Below, one piece after another: positions 15,604 through 24,615 of a stretch of DNA of 64,000 nt; position 1 is the stretch's first letter; every line of letters begins with the position of its first letter. A model generated the notes under the pieces. It searched no databases. It saw only the letters and a list, made by a program, of their open reading frames with translations, and was not told the DNA's origin. The stretch covers positions 3,596,001 through 3,660,000 of the forward strand of contig NZ_CP040896.1 in assembly GCF_006337165.1 (NCBI RefSeq), written 5' to 3'. This stretch comes from Hymenobacter jejuensis (GTDB lineage Bacteria > Bacteroidota > Bacteroidia > Cytophagales > Hymenobacteraceae). The position numbers and the translations under genes are program-made.

Positions 15604-17328
15604 ATGGCCGAAATCATAAGAATGCCCAAGATGAGCGATACGATGACCGAAGGGACCATCGCCGCCTGGCTCAAAAAAGTGGGTGATCAAGTTAAATCTG
15701 GGGATATCCTAGCGGAAGTGGAAACCGATAAGGCGACCATGGAGCTGGAAAATTATGAAGACGGCACGCTGCTTTACATCGGGCCGAAAGAGAAGGATGC
15801 CGTGCCCGTGGATGGGGTATTGGCCATTGTTGGGAAGGAAGGCGAGGACATTTCGGGCTTGCTGAGCGGTGCACAGGGCGGTAGTGCAGCTCCGGCGCCG
15901 CAAGCCGAAGCCGCGCCTGCTCCCGCGGCTCCGCAACCAGCACCAGTTCCGGCACCGGCCGCAGCACCTGTAGCTGCTGCACCAGCATCGGCTGCCGCGC
16001 CGGCCGGCAACGGCAAAAAAGCCACCGTCATCCGAATGCCCAAGATGAGCGACACGATGACGGAAGGAACCATCGCTTCGTGGCTGAAAAAAGTAGGCGA
16101 CAAAGTAAAATCCGGCGACGTACTGGCCGAAGTCGAGACCGACAAAGCCACGATGGAACTGGAAAACTACGACGACGGCACGTTGCTTTACATCGGGCCG
16201 AAAGAAGGCGAAGCAGTAGCCGTAGACGGTGTGTTGGCCATCATTGGTGAGGAAGGTGCTGATGTACAAGCACTTCTGGGCGGCCAATCGGGCGGGGCGG
16301 CTGCTCCGGCTGCGGCCCCAGCTGCACCCGCGGAAGCAACTTCTGCTGCCACCACCAGCCAAGCTGCACCAGCCGAAGCGGCAACAACTGCTCAAACGGG
16401 TGGCCGCTTGCTGGCCTCACCGCTTGCCAAGCGTATTGCCAAAGACAAAGGCATCGACATCAGCCAGGTAAAAGGCTCGGGCGACAACGGCCGCATTATT
16501 TCCCGCGACGTGGAGAGCTTCCAGCCCGGCGCTGCGCAGCCCGCTGCCGCGCCCGTACCGCAAGCCGCGCCAACAGCACAGCCCGCCGCTGCTCCGGCTC
16601 CGCAAGCCGCCGCACCGGCTGCTGCTCCAGCTGCGACGCCCGCCGAAGGCACCTATACCGACACGCCCGTGTCGCAGATGCGTAAGGTTATCGCTCGCCG
16701 CCTGTCGGAGAGCCTGTTCACGGCGCCGCATTTCTATCTGACGATGGAAATCCTGATGGACCGCGCCATGGAAGTACGCACACAGCTCAACACGCTGTCG
16801 CCGGTGAAGCTGTCGTTCAACGACATGGTTATTAAGGCGTGCGCTGTCGCCCTGAAGCAACACCCGGTTATCAACTCTTCGTGGCTAGGCGACAAAATCC
16901 GTCAGAACAAAGTCGTAAACATTGGGGTGGCCGTAGCCGTGGACGAAGGTCTGCTGGTGCCTGTAGTGCGCAATGCCGACGGCAAAGGCCTTTCGGCGAT
17001 TGCTACGGAAGTAAAAGAACTGGCCGGCAAAGCCAAGAGCAAGAAGCTGCAACCCGCTGAGTGGGAGGGAAGTACCTTTACCATCTCCAACTTGGGCATG
17101 TTCGGTATTGAAGAATTCACGGCCATCATCAACCCACCGGATGCTTGCATCTTGGCCGTGGGGGGCATCAAGCAGACGGCGGTCGTGAAAGATGGGCAGC
17201 TGGCCATTGGCAACGTGATGAAAGTGACCCTGTCGTGCGACCACCGCGTGGTGGACGGCGCAACCGGTTCTGCTTTCCTGCAAACCTTGAAGAGCCTGCT
17301 CGAAGATCCGATGCGCATGCTCATCTGA
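15604..17328 (+). CDS. pdhC: Pyruvate dehydrogenase E2, dihydrolipoamide acetyltransferase
   Basis: 574 residues from ATG 15604; the frame extends to 15544 but the promoter lies in that stretch. Two lipoyl domains carry 'VETDKATMEL' with lipoyl lysines at Lys43 and Lys181. They are joined by long Ala/Pro-rich linkers, then an E1/E3-binding domain ('LLASPLAKRIAKDKGIDISQVKGSG', about 275-310) and the acetyltransferase core ending with catalytic His547 in 'SCDHRVVDG'. It transfers acetyl groups from E1 to CoA. The genes for E1 and E3 are not in the window, so it is a stand-alone unit between a strong promoter and a terminator. Confidence 0.95.
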   Translation: MAEIIRMPKMSDTMTEGTIAAWLKKVGDQVKSGDILAEVETDKATMELENYEDGTLLYIGPKEKDAVPVDGVLAIVGKEGEDISGLLSGAQGGSAAPAPQAEAAPAPAAPQPAPVPAPAAAPVAAAPASAAAPAGNGKKATVIRMPKMSDTMTEGTIASWLKKVGDKVKSGDVLAEVETDKATMELENYDDGTLLYIGPKEGEAVAVDGVLAIIGEEGADVQALLGGQSGGAAAPAAAPAAPAEATSAATTSQAAPAEAATTAQTGGRLLASPLAKRIAKDKGIDISQVKGSGDNGRIISRDVESFQPGAAQPAAAPVPQAAPTAQPAAAPAPQAAAPAAAPAATPAEGTYTDTPVSQMRKVIARRLSESLFTAPHFYLTMEILMDRAMEVRTQLNTLSPVKLSFNDMVIKACAVALKQHPVINSSWLGDKIRQNKVVNIGVAVAVDEGLLVPVVRNADGKGLSAIATEVKELAGKAKSKKLQPAEWEGSTFTISNLGMFGIEEFTAIINPPDACILAVGGIKQTAVVKDGQLAIGNVMKVTLSCDHRVVDGATGSAFLQTLKSLLEDPMRMLI

Positions 17329-17349
17329 TAGCACGAACCATATCAATTG

Positions 17350-17382
17350 AAAAAAGCCAGCCTCCCAAGGGCTGGCTTTTTT
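17350..17382 (+). terminator. Terminator of pdhC
   Basis: Perfect 13-bp stem (17350-17362 with 17370-17382), A-rich left and T-rich right side. Confidence 0.85.
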
Positions 17383-17514
17383 GCTGCCTCGGTCTAATCA
17401 ACGAGCGAAGCGACCAATTCTGAGATATAAGTTCATTGTAAAAGCTCTATACTTGCCAGTGGTGGGAGCTACGTCGGCGGCACCCGATTGTGTATCGTTC
17501 AATCGTATAAAGTC

Positions 17515-20064
17515 ATGAAAGAGAATCTACTGGCAATAACGTTGTGTTTGGCTAGCGCAACGGCTTTTGGGCAGGGGCAAGCCCTGAACGGGCAAGTGTT
17601 AGACGCTGCGGGCCGGCCTGTAATCGGGGCCACCGTGGTAGAAAAGGGCACCAACAACGGTACGGCCACGGGCGGCGATGGACGCTTTACGCTACGCGCT
17701 CGCACTGCCAGCCCTCGGCTGGTCATCAGCTCCATCGGCTTCAGCGCGCAGGAAGTGGAAGGCGGAGGCGAGCAGATCAGCGTGCGATTGGCGGAAGCCA
17801 CAACCAGCCTCGGCGCAGTGCAGGTGGTGGGCTCGCGCAGCCAAAACCGCTCAGTCACCGATTCGCCTTCGCCGGTGGATATCATCGACTTGCGGGAAGT
17901 TACTACCAAAACTGGTCAGCTCGATGTAAACCAACTGCTTCAGTTCGTAGCGCCGTCGTTTAACTCTAACCGCCAGACCGGCTCCGATGGCGCCGACCAC
18001 GTAGACCCCGCCACCCTGCGCGGGCTCGGTCCCGACCAGACCTTGGTGCTCGTGAATGGCAAGCGCCAACACCAGTCGGCGCTGGTGAACCTGTTTGGCA
18101 CGCGCGGCCGCGGCAATACCGGTACCGACCTAAACGTGATTCCGGCAGCTTCCATCGAACGCATTGAGATTCTGCGCGATGGGGCCGCGGCGCAATACGG
18201 CTCCGATGCCATTGCGGGCGTCATCAACATCGTGCTGAAAAGCTCGGTGAAGGAGCTGACAGCCAACGTCAACTACGGTGCCTACGACGCCAAATACCGT
18301 CGTGACGACAAAAAATTCGATGGCGGCAACTTCAACGCCAACGTCAATTACGGCGTCGGGATAGGAGACAAGGGCGGATTTATCAACGCGACCCTCGACT
18401 ACAATCAGCGCGAACATACTCAGCGCGCCAACGTGCCGGCTCCCGACGGGCTGGCCCGCCGCGAATACGGCGACCCGCAGATATCCAATGCGTCGGCGTA
18501 CATCAACTCGAAGTTTGCGCTCAGCGACAAAGCGCACATTTACGTGTTTGGCGGCGGCAACAAACGCAAAGGCGACGCCTACGCCTGGACGCGTTTTGCC
18601 GGCGACGACCGCAACGTGCCGGCCATTTACCCCAACGGCTTCGACCCCATCATCACCAGCGACATTGTGGATGCTTCTGGCGTGGTAGGCGTACACACGG
18701 CGCTAGGTGGCTGGGAACTGGATTTGAGCAACAACTTCGGCTCCAACCGTTTTCACTACGGCGTAAAGAATACGCTAAATGCCTCATTAGGAGCTAGTTC
18801 GCCTACATCCTTCGATGCCGGTGGTTTTCAGCTACAGCAAGATGTGGTAAGCCTGGGCCTGACGCGCAACTACAAAACCGTGCTGCAAGGCCTCAACGTA
18901 GCAGCCGGAGCCGAATGGCGCCGCGAGTGGTATTCATTGTTTGCGGGCGAAGAAGCTTCTTACCGTAACTATGACCCCACCGTAACGGGCGGCTCACAGG
19001 GCTTTCCTGGCTTTCAACCCAGCGACGTAATCAAGGCCGACCGCGACAACTTCGGGGCCTACGTGGATGCGGAACTGAGCGTAACGCAGCGCTGGCTGTT
19101 GGCCGCGGCCCTGCGCTACGAGCACTACAGCGACTTTGGCAGCACGCTCAACTACAAAGCGTCTACCCGCTTCAATCTCACCGACTTCCTGACCCTGCGT
19201 GGCACGTACAGCACGGGATTTAGGGCACCCTCGCTGGCCCAGATCAACTTCAACTCCACCTTTACCAACTTCATCAACGGTACGCCGGTGGAAGTACTGC
19301 TGGCCCGCAACAACAGCGCCGTTACGCAAAAACTGGGCATCCCGAGTCTGAAGCAGGAAACCTCCAACAGCGCCAACATCGGCCTCACCAGCCGCATTGG
19401 CTCTTCGCTCAGCCTGACCTTGGATGGCTACTACATCAAGGTAAAAGACCGTGTGGTGCTGACGACGCAATTTTCGGCCGATGACCCTGTGATTGGGCCT
19501 GATTTGCAGGCGCTTAACGTCGATCAGGCGCAGTTCTTTGCCAATGCTGCCGATACGCGCTCGCTGGGCCTCGATGTAGTGCTCAATCATACGGCCACCT
19601 TAGGAGAAGGCCGTCTTAACTCCACGCTGGCAGCCAATTTCAACCACTTGCGCATCGACCGCGTCCGGACTTCGGGCCGCTTGGCCGGGCGGGAAGACGA
19701 CTTCTTTGGGCCGCGCGAGCAGGCTTTTGTGAAGGCTTCGGCGCCACCTTCCAAAATCAACCTCACCTTCGATTATCAGGTGGGCCGGTTTGGTACGCTG
19801 GTGCGGTTTGTTCGGTTCGACAAGCTGACGCTCATCGACTGGAATGGCGACCCGATGAAGTACGATTCGCGCGTCACCACGGACCTGACGGTTAACTACG
19901 CGCTCACCAACCACTTGCAGCTAATTGTGGGTAGTTCCAACCTTTTCAACCGCTATCCGACGCTGTTTGATCCGCAACTCACCGAAACCGGCGGCGCCTG
20001 GGACCCCGTGCAGATGGGGTCCAACGGTCGGTTTTACTTTGCTAAATTGCAGGCCCGTTTCTAA
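17515..20064 (+). CDS. TonB-dependent outer-membrane receptor
   Basis: 849 residues from ATG 17515 (MKENLLAITLCLASATAFGQ is a signal peptide). A carboxypeptidase-like regulatory domain (about 22-105, 'LNGQVLDAAGRPVIGATVVEKGTNNGTATGGDGRF') precedes the plug ('ATLRGLGPDQTLVLVNGKRQHQSALVNLFGTRGRGNTGTDLNVIPAASIERIEILRDGAAAQYGSDAIAGVINIV') and a beta-barrel ending in the aromatic 'KLQARF'. It imports a large ligand with TonB energy. There is no SusD partner nearby, so it is more like a siderophore, cobalamin or small-molecule receptor than a glycan one. The ligand is unknown. Confidence 0.93.
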   Translation: MKENLLAITLCLASATAFGQGQALNGQVLDAAGRPVIGATVVEKGTNNGTATGGDGRFTLRARTASPRLVISSIGFSAQEVEGGGEQISVRLAEATTSLGAVQVVGSRSQNRSVTDSPSPVDIIDLREVTTKTGQLDVNQLLQFVAPSFNSNRQTGSDGADHVDPATLRGLGPDQTLVLVNGKRQHQSALVNLFGTRGRGNTGTDLNVIPAASIERIEILRDGAAAQYGSDAIAGVINIVLKSSVKELTANVNYGAYDAKYRRDDKKFDGGNFNANVNYGVGIGDKGGFINATLDYNQREHTQRANVPAPDGLARREYGDPQISNASAYINSKFALSDKAHIYVFGGGNKRKGDAYAWTRFAGDDRNVPAIYPNGFDPIITSDIVDASGVVGVHTALGGWELDLSNNFGSNRFHYGVKNTLNASLGASSPTSFDAGGFQLQQDVVSLGLTRNYKTVLQGLNVAAGAEWRREWYSLFAGEEASYRNYDPTVTGGSQGFPGFQPSDVIKADRDNFGAYVDAELSVTQRWLLAAALRYEHYSDFGSTLNYKASTRFNLTDFLTLRGTYSTGFRAPSLAQINFNSTFTNFINGTPVEVLLARNNSAVTQKLGIPSLKQETSNSANIGLTSRIGSSLSLTLDGYYIKVKDRVVLTTQFSADDPVIGPDLQALNVDQAQFFANAADTRSLGLDVVLNHTATLGEGRLNSTLAANFNHLRIDRVRTSGRLAGREDDFFGPREQAFVKASAPPSKINLTFDYQVGRFGTLVRFVRFDKLTLIDWNGDPMKYDSRVTTDLTVNYALTNHLQLIVGSSNLFNRYPTLFDPQLTETGGAWDPVQMGSNGRFYFAKLQARF

Positions 20065-20087
20065 GCAGGTGTCGGCAAAACATTGTC

Positions 20088-20173
20088 TGTCATCCTGACG
20101 GAGGCATGACCTTATCGCGCCTGAACAACATCCCGTTCGGCGCCGATAAGGTCCTGCCTTCGTCAGGATGACA
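20088..20173. repeat. REP-like hairpin, family B
   Basis: 29-base arms 20088-20116 and 20145-20173 with two mismatches, 28-base spacer. Arm begins TGTCATCCTGACG. Different from family A but similar in size and design; lies between the TonB receptor gene and hslV. Confidence 0.8.
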
Positions 20174-20221
20174 AGCGTTTTCTGGCCGCTTGTCACGGGC
20201 AACCGATAACCAGCAACTACT

Positions 20222-20758
20222 ATGAAAATCCGCTCCACTACCGTGCTCGGCGTGCGCCACAACGGCGAAATTGCCCTCGGCGCCGACGGGCAGGCTACTA
20301 TGGATAAACACGTGGCCAAGAGCAACGTACGCAAGGTGCGCAAGCTTCAGGATGGCAAAGTCGTGACAGGCTTTGCCGGCTCCACTGCCGACGCCTTCAT
20401 GCTGCTCGATAAGTTTGAAGAAAAGCTGGGCAGCTACAATGGCCAACTGCGGCGGGCAGCCATCGAGCTAGCCAAGGAATGGCGTAAAGATCAGTACCTG
20501 AGGAAGTTAGAGGCTATGATGGTAGTAGCCGATAAAGACGAGCTGCTCATCATTGCCGGCACCGGCGACGTGCTGGAGCCCGACTCCGACGTAGCCGCTA
20601 TCGGCTCGGGCGCCATGTATGCTCAAGCCGCCGCGCTTGCCCTCAAGAAGCACGCCCCGCATCTCACGGCCCGCCAAATGGTGGAAGATGCCCTGCACAT
20701 CGCCGCCGACATCTGCATTTACACCAACCACAACCTGATGATTGAGCAGCCTAGCTAG
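20222..20758 (+). CDS. hslV: ATP-dependent protease peptidase subunit HslV
   Basis: 178 residues. The N-terminus 'MKIRSTTVLGVRHNG' contains the Thr-Thr of mature HslV, and processing before the first Thr would free the catalytic nucleophile. 'ALGADGQATMDKHVAKSNVRKVRKL', 'VTGFAGSTADAF' and C-terminal 'IGSGAMYAQAAALAL...AADICIYTNHN' are all family-typical, and the length is normal. HslV forms a proteasome-like dodecamer that needs the HslU ATPase, which is not in this window. The next gene starts 15 bases downstream and may be cotranscribed. Confidence 0.95.
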   Translation: MKIRSTTVLGVRHNGEIALGADGQATMDKHVAKSNVRKVRKLQDGKVVTGFAGSTADAFMLLDKFEEKLGSYNGQLRRAAIELAKEWRKDQYLRKLEAMMVVADKDELLIIAGTGDVLEPDSDVAAIGSGAMYAQAAALALKKHAPHLTARQMVEDALHIAADICIYTNHNLMIEQPS

Positions 20759-20772
20759 GCCGAATTCGCGTC

Positions 20773-21288
20773 ATGACCGAAGACCTGATTTACTACAACT
20801 CCCGCAAGCGTTATGTGCTGTTGACCTTAGTTTCGCTGGTGTTTGTTGCCGTGGGGGTATTTTTGATCGTGAAAAAAGGCAACTGGGGCCAGGGAATGAT
20901 AACCATCATCTTCTTCGGAGCCGGTGTTGCCGTGGGAGCCCGGCAATTCTTGGATACCCGCCCGAGGCTGCAAATCACGGATGAGGGCATCCTGGATCGC
21001 ACCCTGGGCGTAGGTTTGATTCCGTGGACTGAAATTACGTACGCGTATGTACGGGCCATAAATCACGAATATTTTATCTGTCTGCAGGTACGCGATGAAC
21101 AGGCCTATTTAGGTCGTCTGTCGCCGCTGAAGCGCAGACTGGCGAATGCCAACGAGGCCTTGGGCTTCACACCTATTTCGATAAACCTAAGCGGCGTTGA
21201 CCTCAACCCGGAGCAGCTTCTGGAGTATATCCTGAAGCAGAGTGCTGCCGCGCACCTTCAACACCCCGGATTACCGCCTAATTCGTAG
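20773..21288 (+). CDS. Two-helix membrane protein, STM3941-like
   Basis: 171 residues: two hydrophobic helices at about 14-32 and 40-58, then a soluble domain 'PRLQITDEGILDRTLGVGLIPWTEITYAYV' with the strand pattern of small bacterial PH-like or STM3941-like proteins. The C-terminal part ('LGFTPISINLSGVDLNPEQLLEYI') is also typical of that group. The function is unknown. It follows hslV after 15 bases, but I see no functional link. Confidence 0.65.
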   Translation: MTEDLIYYNSRKRYVLLTLVSLVFVAVGVFLIVKKGNWGQGMITIIFFGAGVAVGARQFLDTRPRLQITDEGILDRTLGVGLIPWTEITYAYVRAINHEYFICLQVRDEQAYLGRLSPLKRRLANANEALGFTPISINLSGVDLNPEQLLEYILKQSAAAHLQHPGLPPNS

Positions 21289-21438
21289 CTGAATAACCCA
21301 ATCAGGCTGTTTTTGTGAGCAACCCAGTCGCAATTGTGCTCTATTCAGAATTTTGGATATAGTGCACGGTTCTTGAACGATTCCAGGCTAATATTTGATT
21401 GTAAACCGCACACCCACAAGTACAGAACACACGACTCA

Positions 21439-22410
21439 ATGAACGTAACCAACTTCCTCAAGCACCACTACCGCCACTTCAACGCCGCCGCGCTGATCGA
21501 CGCGGCAGAGGGCTACAACAAGCACCTCGCTGACGGCGGCAAAATGATGATCACGCTGGCCGGTGCCATGAGCACCGCCGAGATGGGTATTCAATTGGCC
21601 GAGCTGATTCGTCAAGATAAAGTGCAGATTATCAGCTGCACAGGTGCTAACCTGGAAGAAGATATTTTCAACCTTGTTGCCCACGATTTTTACGAGCGCG
21701 TACCAAACTACCGCGACCTGACGCCCGCCGACGAGCAGGCACTGTTGGAGCGCCACATGAATCGCGTAACCGATACCTGCATCCCCGAGGAAGAGGCCAT
21801 GCGCCGCCTCGAGCACTCGGTGCTGAAGTTCTGGGAAAAGGCCGATAAGGCCGGCGAGCGTTATTTCCCCCACGAGTTCTTCTACCAAATCCTGAAGTCG
21901 GGCGAGTTGGAGCAATACTACCAGATCGATCCCAAAGACTCCTGGATGCTGGCTGCCGCCGAGAAAAACCTGCCGATCATCTGCCCCGGTTGGGAAGATT
22001 CCACGCTGGGCAACATCTTCGCTGGCCACGTGATTTCGGGCGATATCAAGAACGTGCACACGGTGCGTACCGGCATCGAGTACATGATCTATCTGGCCGA
22101 CTGGTACACCCAGCAAGCCACCGATGAGAGCCCAGTAGGTTTCTTCCAGATCGGCGGCGGCATTGCCGGCGACTTCCCCATCTGCGTCGTACCCATGCTG
22201 CACCAAGACTTGCAGCGTACTTCGGTGCCGCTGTGGGGCTATTTCTGCCAGATTTCGGACTCGACGACTTCGTATGGTTCGTACTCCGGTGCTGTGCCCA
22301 ATGAGAAAATCACCTGGGGCAAGCTGGGCCAAGACACGCCTAAGTTCATCATCGAATCGGATGCTACCATTGTAGCGCCGCTGGTATTTGCGATGGTGCT
22401 GGGGCAGTAA
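21439..22410 (+). CDS. Deoxyhypusine synthase family protein
   Basis: 323 residues from ATG 21439; the frame is open back to 21334 but the extra sequence is not family-like. 'MMITLAGAMSTAEMGIQLAELIRQDKVQIISCTGANLEEDIFN' (NAD-binding start), 'YRDLTPADEQALLERHMNRVTDTCIPEEEA', 'GGGIAGDFPICVVPML' and 'EKITWGKLGQDTPKFIIESDATIVAPLV', with the catalytic-type Lys in 'TWGK', identify the family. Eukaryotic and archaeal enzymes modify eIF5A/aIF5A, which bacteria lack, so this is probably a polyamine enzyme (spermidine- or homospermidine-forming). Substrate not determinable. Confidence 0.9.
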   Translation: MNVTNFLKHHYRHFNAAALIDAAEGYNKHLADGGKMMITLAGAMSTAEMGIQLAELIRQDKVQIISCTGANLEEDIFNLVAHDFYERVPNYRDLTPADEQALLERHMNRVTDTCIPEEEAMRRLEHSVLKFWEKADKAGERYFPHEFFYQILKSGELEQYYQIDPKDSWMLAAAEKNLPIICPGWEDSTLGNIFAGHVISGDIKNVHTVRTGIEYMIYLADWYTQQATDESPVGFFQIGGGIAGDFPICVVPMLHQDLQRTSVPLWGYFCQISDSTTSYGSYSGAVPNEKITWGKLGQDTPKFIIESDATIVAPLVFAMVLGQ

Positions 22411-22432
22411 TTGCCACTTAGTCAAAAGGTTA
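22408..22432. repeat. 25-bp dispersed palindrome, copy 9 (includes a stop codon)
   Basis: Left TAA (22408-22410) is the stop codon of the deoxyhypusine synthase-like gene; right end TTA. Core region CACTTAGTCAA at 22415-22425; only the right half of the core is well kept. Confidence 0.5.
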
Positions 22433-22433
22433 T

Positions 22434-22471
22434 AAAATAGCCCGTCGCTGAGCTCAGCGGCGGGCTATTTT
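22434..22471. terminator. Bidirectional terminator
   Basis: Long near-perfect palindrome with AAAATAG and CTATTTT ends and a GAGCTC centre, between convergent genes ending at 22410 and 22493. Confidence 0.85.
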
Positions 22472-22492
22472 CTGTACGCAAAATTCAAAAGC

Positions 22493-23893
22493 TTACTTCT
22501 TCGTCACGCGTACGTCTACCCGACGGTTTTGGGCGCGGCCTTCGGGCGTGTCGTTAGAGGCAAGTGGGTGCTCTTGGCCGTAGCCTTCTGCGGAAACGCG
22601 GCTCGGATCGATGCCGTTGTTCATCACGGCTTTGCGAGCGGCGTTAGCCCGGTCGGCGCTGAGCGTCAGGTTCATGTCGGCTTTGCCTTGGTTATCGGTG
22701 TAGCCGCCTAGCTTCACGGCAGCGTTGGGGAAGGCTTTCAGAATGGCAGCCAGGTTTTTCAGCTGCGCCTGTGACTCAGCCGTCAGCGTCGATTTGCCGG
22801 TGTTGAAGTACACACGGTCGAGGCTCATCCAGCCCTGCGTTTTGTCGTCGCTAACCGTTTGATTCTTGTCGTTCAGGAAGTTGAACAACCGGGCTTCAAA
22901 CGAATTGCCGCCCACATTCAGCACTGTGCCATCGGGCAACTTGATTTCCGTGTTGGCGCCTGTGTCATAAATGTAGTTGCCACTAGCCGCATCGTAGCGG
23001 CCCGTCGGAGCGGCCGCCGGGGCTACGGCCGTCGTGGTGGTCGTATCCGTGGTAGTGGTCGTGGATGCAGGCGCTGCGTTTTCCGGCGTCTTGTTGCAGT
23101 TGCGCATGAAATAGAACAGCGCAGCTAAAGCTAAGAGAATCAATAAGATCCAGGGCCACCGGCTGGGCGTGGCCGCCGCCGTTTCGACGTCCCGCGCTGT
23201 GTTGCGAACGGCATCGCCGGTGCGGTTGGCGGCCGCCGAAACCGTGTTGCCGAGGGCATTCGCTGTGTTTGTCGCGGTGGTGCCTAGGTTAGCTGCCGCG
23301 GCGCCGGCGCCCAACCCCAGCCCCGAGAGTATCGTGCCCAGGCTGCCCGGCAAGCTGCCGAGTGCCCCCATAATGCTGCCCCGCTGACTGCTCAGGTAAC
23401 TGCCTAAACCATTGGCATCCAAGTTGTTTTCGGCGGCGTGCCGGCCTAGCAGGCCCAACACCACTGGCGCTGCCATACTCAGCAGGCTACTCACGGTGGA
23501 AGTGCGCACGCCGGCTTGCTGGCTCACCCCTTCCACGGCAGGAGTGTAGTTGCTGCCAAATACGGAGCGCAAAAGCTCGGTGCCCCGGTTCAGCAGTCCA
23601 CTGTCGGCGGTCGAGGTGGTGGCAGTCGTAGCCGTAGTATTGCCCAAGCCGCCGAGCAGACCACTCAGGTTGCCTAAAATGCCGCTGCTGTGGGCTTGGC
23701 GTGCCAATCCGAATAAATCTTCTGCTCCACCGGGCTGCTGCGAACGAGCAAACAAACCGCCCAGTACCAAGGGAACCACACTGCGGAGCGCAGTGCCAAT
23801 GCTACTTTCGCTTTCACCCAGTGCGGTGCTAGTTTGGCGCACGGCATCACCGCTGAAGTAGTTTTGAACAAGTTCTAACAGATTTGAGCTCAT
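22493..23893 (-). CDS. DUF937-OmpA fusion protein
   Basis: 466 residues. The N-terminal part (about 1-200) is a DUF937/YidB-like glycine- and leucine-rich domain ('LVQNYFSGDAVRQTSTALGESESSIGTALRSVVPLVLGGLF'), then a low-complexity Ala/Thr stretch and one helix 'WPWILLILLALAALFYFM' (about 248-265). The C-terminal OmpA domain (about 350-466) has 'VYFNTGKSTLT', 'LGGYTDNQG' and 'LSADRANAARKAVMNNGIDPSRVSAEGYGQEHPLASNDTPEGRAQNRRVDV', with the Asp and Arg that bind peptidoglycan. There is no N-terminal signal peptide, so the OmpA part is probably exposed to the periplasm through the central helix, as in inner-membrane YiaD-like proteins. Confidence 0.85.
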   Translation of the reverse strand: MSSNLLELVQNYFSGDAVRQTSTALGESESSIGTALRSVVPLVLGGLFARSQQPGGAEDLFGLARQAHSSGILGNLSGLLGGLGNTTATTATTSTADSGLLNRGTELLRSVFGSNYTPAVEGVSQQAGVRTSTVSSLLSMAAPVVLGLLGRHAAENNLDANGLGSYLSSQRGSIMGALGSLPGSLGTILSGLGLGAGAAAANLGTTATNTANALGNTVSAAANRTGDAVRNTARDVETAAATPSRWPWILLILLALAALFYFMRNCNKTPENAAPASTTTTTDTTTTTAVAPAAAPTGRYDAASGNYIYDTGANTEIKLPDGTVLNVGGNSFEARLFNFLNDKNQTVSDDKTQGWMSLDRVYFNTGKSTLTAESQAQLKNLAAILKAFPNAAVKLGGYTDNQGKADMNLTLSADRANAARKAVMNNGIDPSRVSAEGYGQEHPLASNDTPEGRAQNRRVDVRVTKK

Positions 23894-24226
23894 CGGGAAA
23901 GGAGTAAGGGTTTGTGGATCAGCTTTCTACGAGTGCATATAATATAGGTCTGAATTTGAATATCCTTATTTCTGAATTTATATTTTACGCGGCGCGGCTT
24001 TCCTTCCGCATGGTCAAGCGAAAACCACTTGATGCGCGGGCACAAGCGTGCTGACACAGAATGAAATTATCTGCCTGACCTTGCAGAAAAGAAGACTTGC
24101 TGAAAGGGCAAATCGGGTCGGCTACAAGGAAGCGGTGCGCCAATGTGTAGGCGCTGTCGGTACTAGGCGAGGTGGCAAACGGGGCGGGGTAAAATTACCA
24201 AGGCAGCTGCGGTTGCCTGCTAGCTG
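23894..24226. other. Gene-poor stretch
   Basis: 333 bases without a convincing gene. Bases 23935-24000 are AT-rich and probably hold promoter sequence for the OmpA-fusion gene. A 60-codon frame at 24048-24230 has no start context, signal or recognisable pattern, and I do not accept it. Confidence 0.5.
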
Positions 24227-24403
24227 CTAACGGCGCTTGAGCTGGCTTTGCTTGTAAGCTTCCAAATGAAACCGCAAGGCTGCCAATACCGGCCCGTACT
24301 GGCGCTGCGCATCTTGCCGACCCTCGAGGGTGTCCAATTGCGTGGCCATCAGGTTGAGAAATTCTTCTCGTGAAAAGCGGTTTTTGGCGGGTGAAGGAGT
24401 CAC
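24227..24403 (-). CDS. Small helical protein, 58 residues
   Basis: An open frame from GTG 24403 to TAG 24227: N-terminus VTPSPAKNRFSREEFLNLM, then 'TQLDTLEGRQDAQRQYGPVLAALRFHLEAYKQSQLKRR'. The composition (charged, amphipathic, Leu spaced as in a helix, basic end) and the GC-rich third positions look coding rather than random. No family is recognised and there is no good ribosome-binding site. It stands alone on the minus strand upstream of nothing obvious. Confidence 0.5.
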   Translation of the reverse strand: MTPSPAKNRFSREEFLNLMATQLDTLEGRQDAQRQYGPVLAALRFHLEAYKQSQLKRR

Positions 24404-24552
24404 TAGTACTGTTACTTAGCCCTCAGAGGACGGGAAAACGTCGCAATAGTACGATGTTTAGTTTCAGCTCCGCAATATTGACAAATTAATATTTTCGTCT
24501 ATAAACCGGCTGTTTCTCCCCTTACGTGAACCGCGAACAATGGACTAAAATT

Positions 24553-24588
24553 AAAAAAGCAGACGCTCCGGCTGGAACGTCTGCTTTT
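24553..24588 (-). terminator. Terminator of the gene at 24616
   Basis: Stem of about 15 bp with one mismatch, loop GGCT, and an A run at 24553-24558 that is a U tract on the minus strand. Confidence 0.8.
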
Positions 24589-24615
24589 CGCAATGGCTAC
24601 CCAAAAACGGCCTAA

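Noticed and set aside
15375..15686. Plus-strand frame of 103 codons before pdhC
   Set aside because: Overlaps the pdhC promoter and the lipoyl domain in another frame; product is low-complexity and not protein-like.
15895..16660. Ala/Pro-rich repeats in pdhC as possible recombination repeats
   Set aside because: These are the usual flexible linkers between lipoyl domains of E2 and vary in codon use, so not recent duplications at the DNA level.
21388..21412. Possible further copy of the dispersed palindrome upstream of the deoxyhypusine synthase-like gene
   Set aside because: Only the left half (TAATATTTGATTG) matches; the right arm is unrelated, so chance is likely.
24048..24230. 60-codon frame on the plus strand
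   Set aside because: No ribosome-binding site, odd composition and partial overlap with a better minus-strand candidate.
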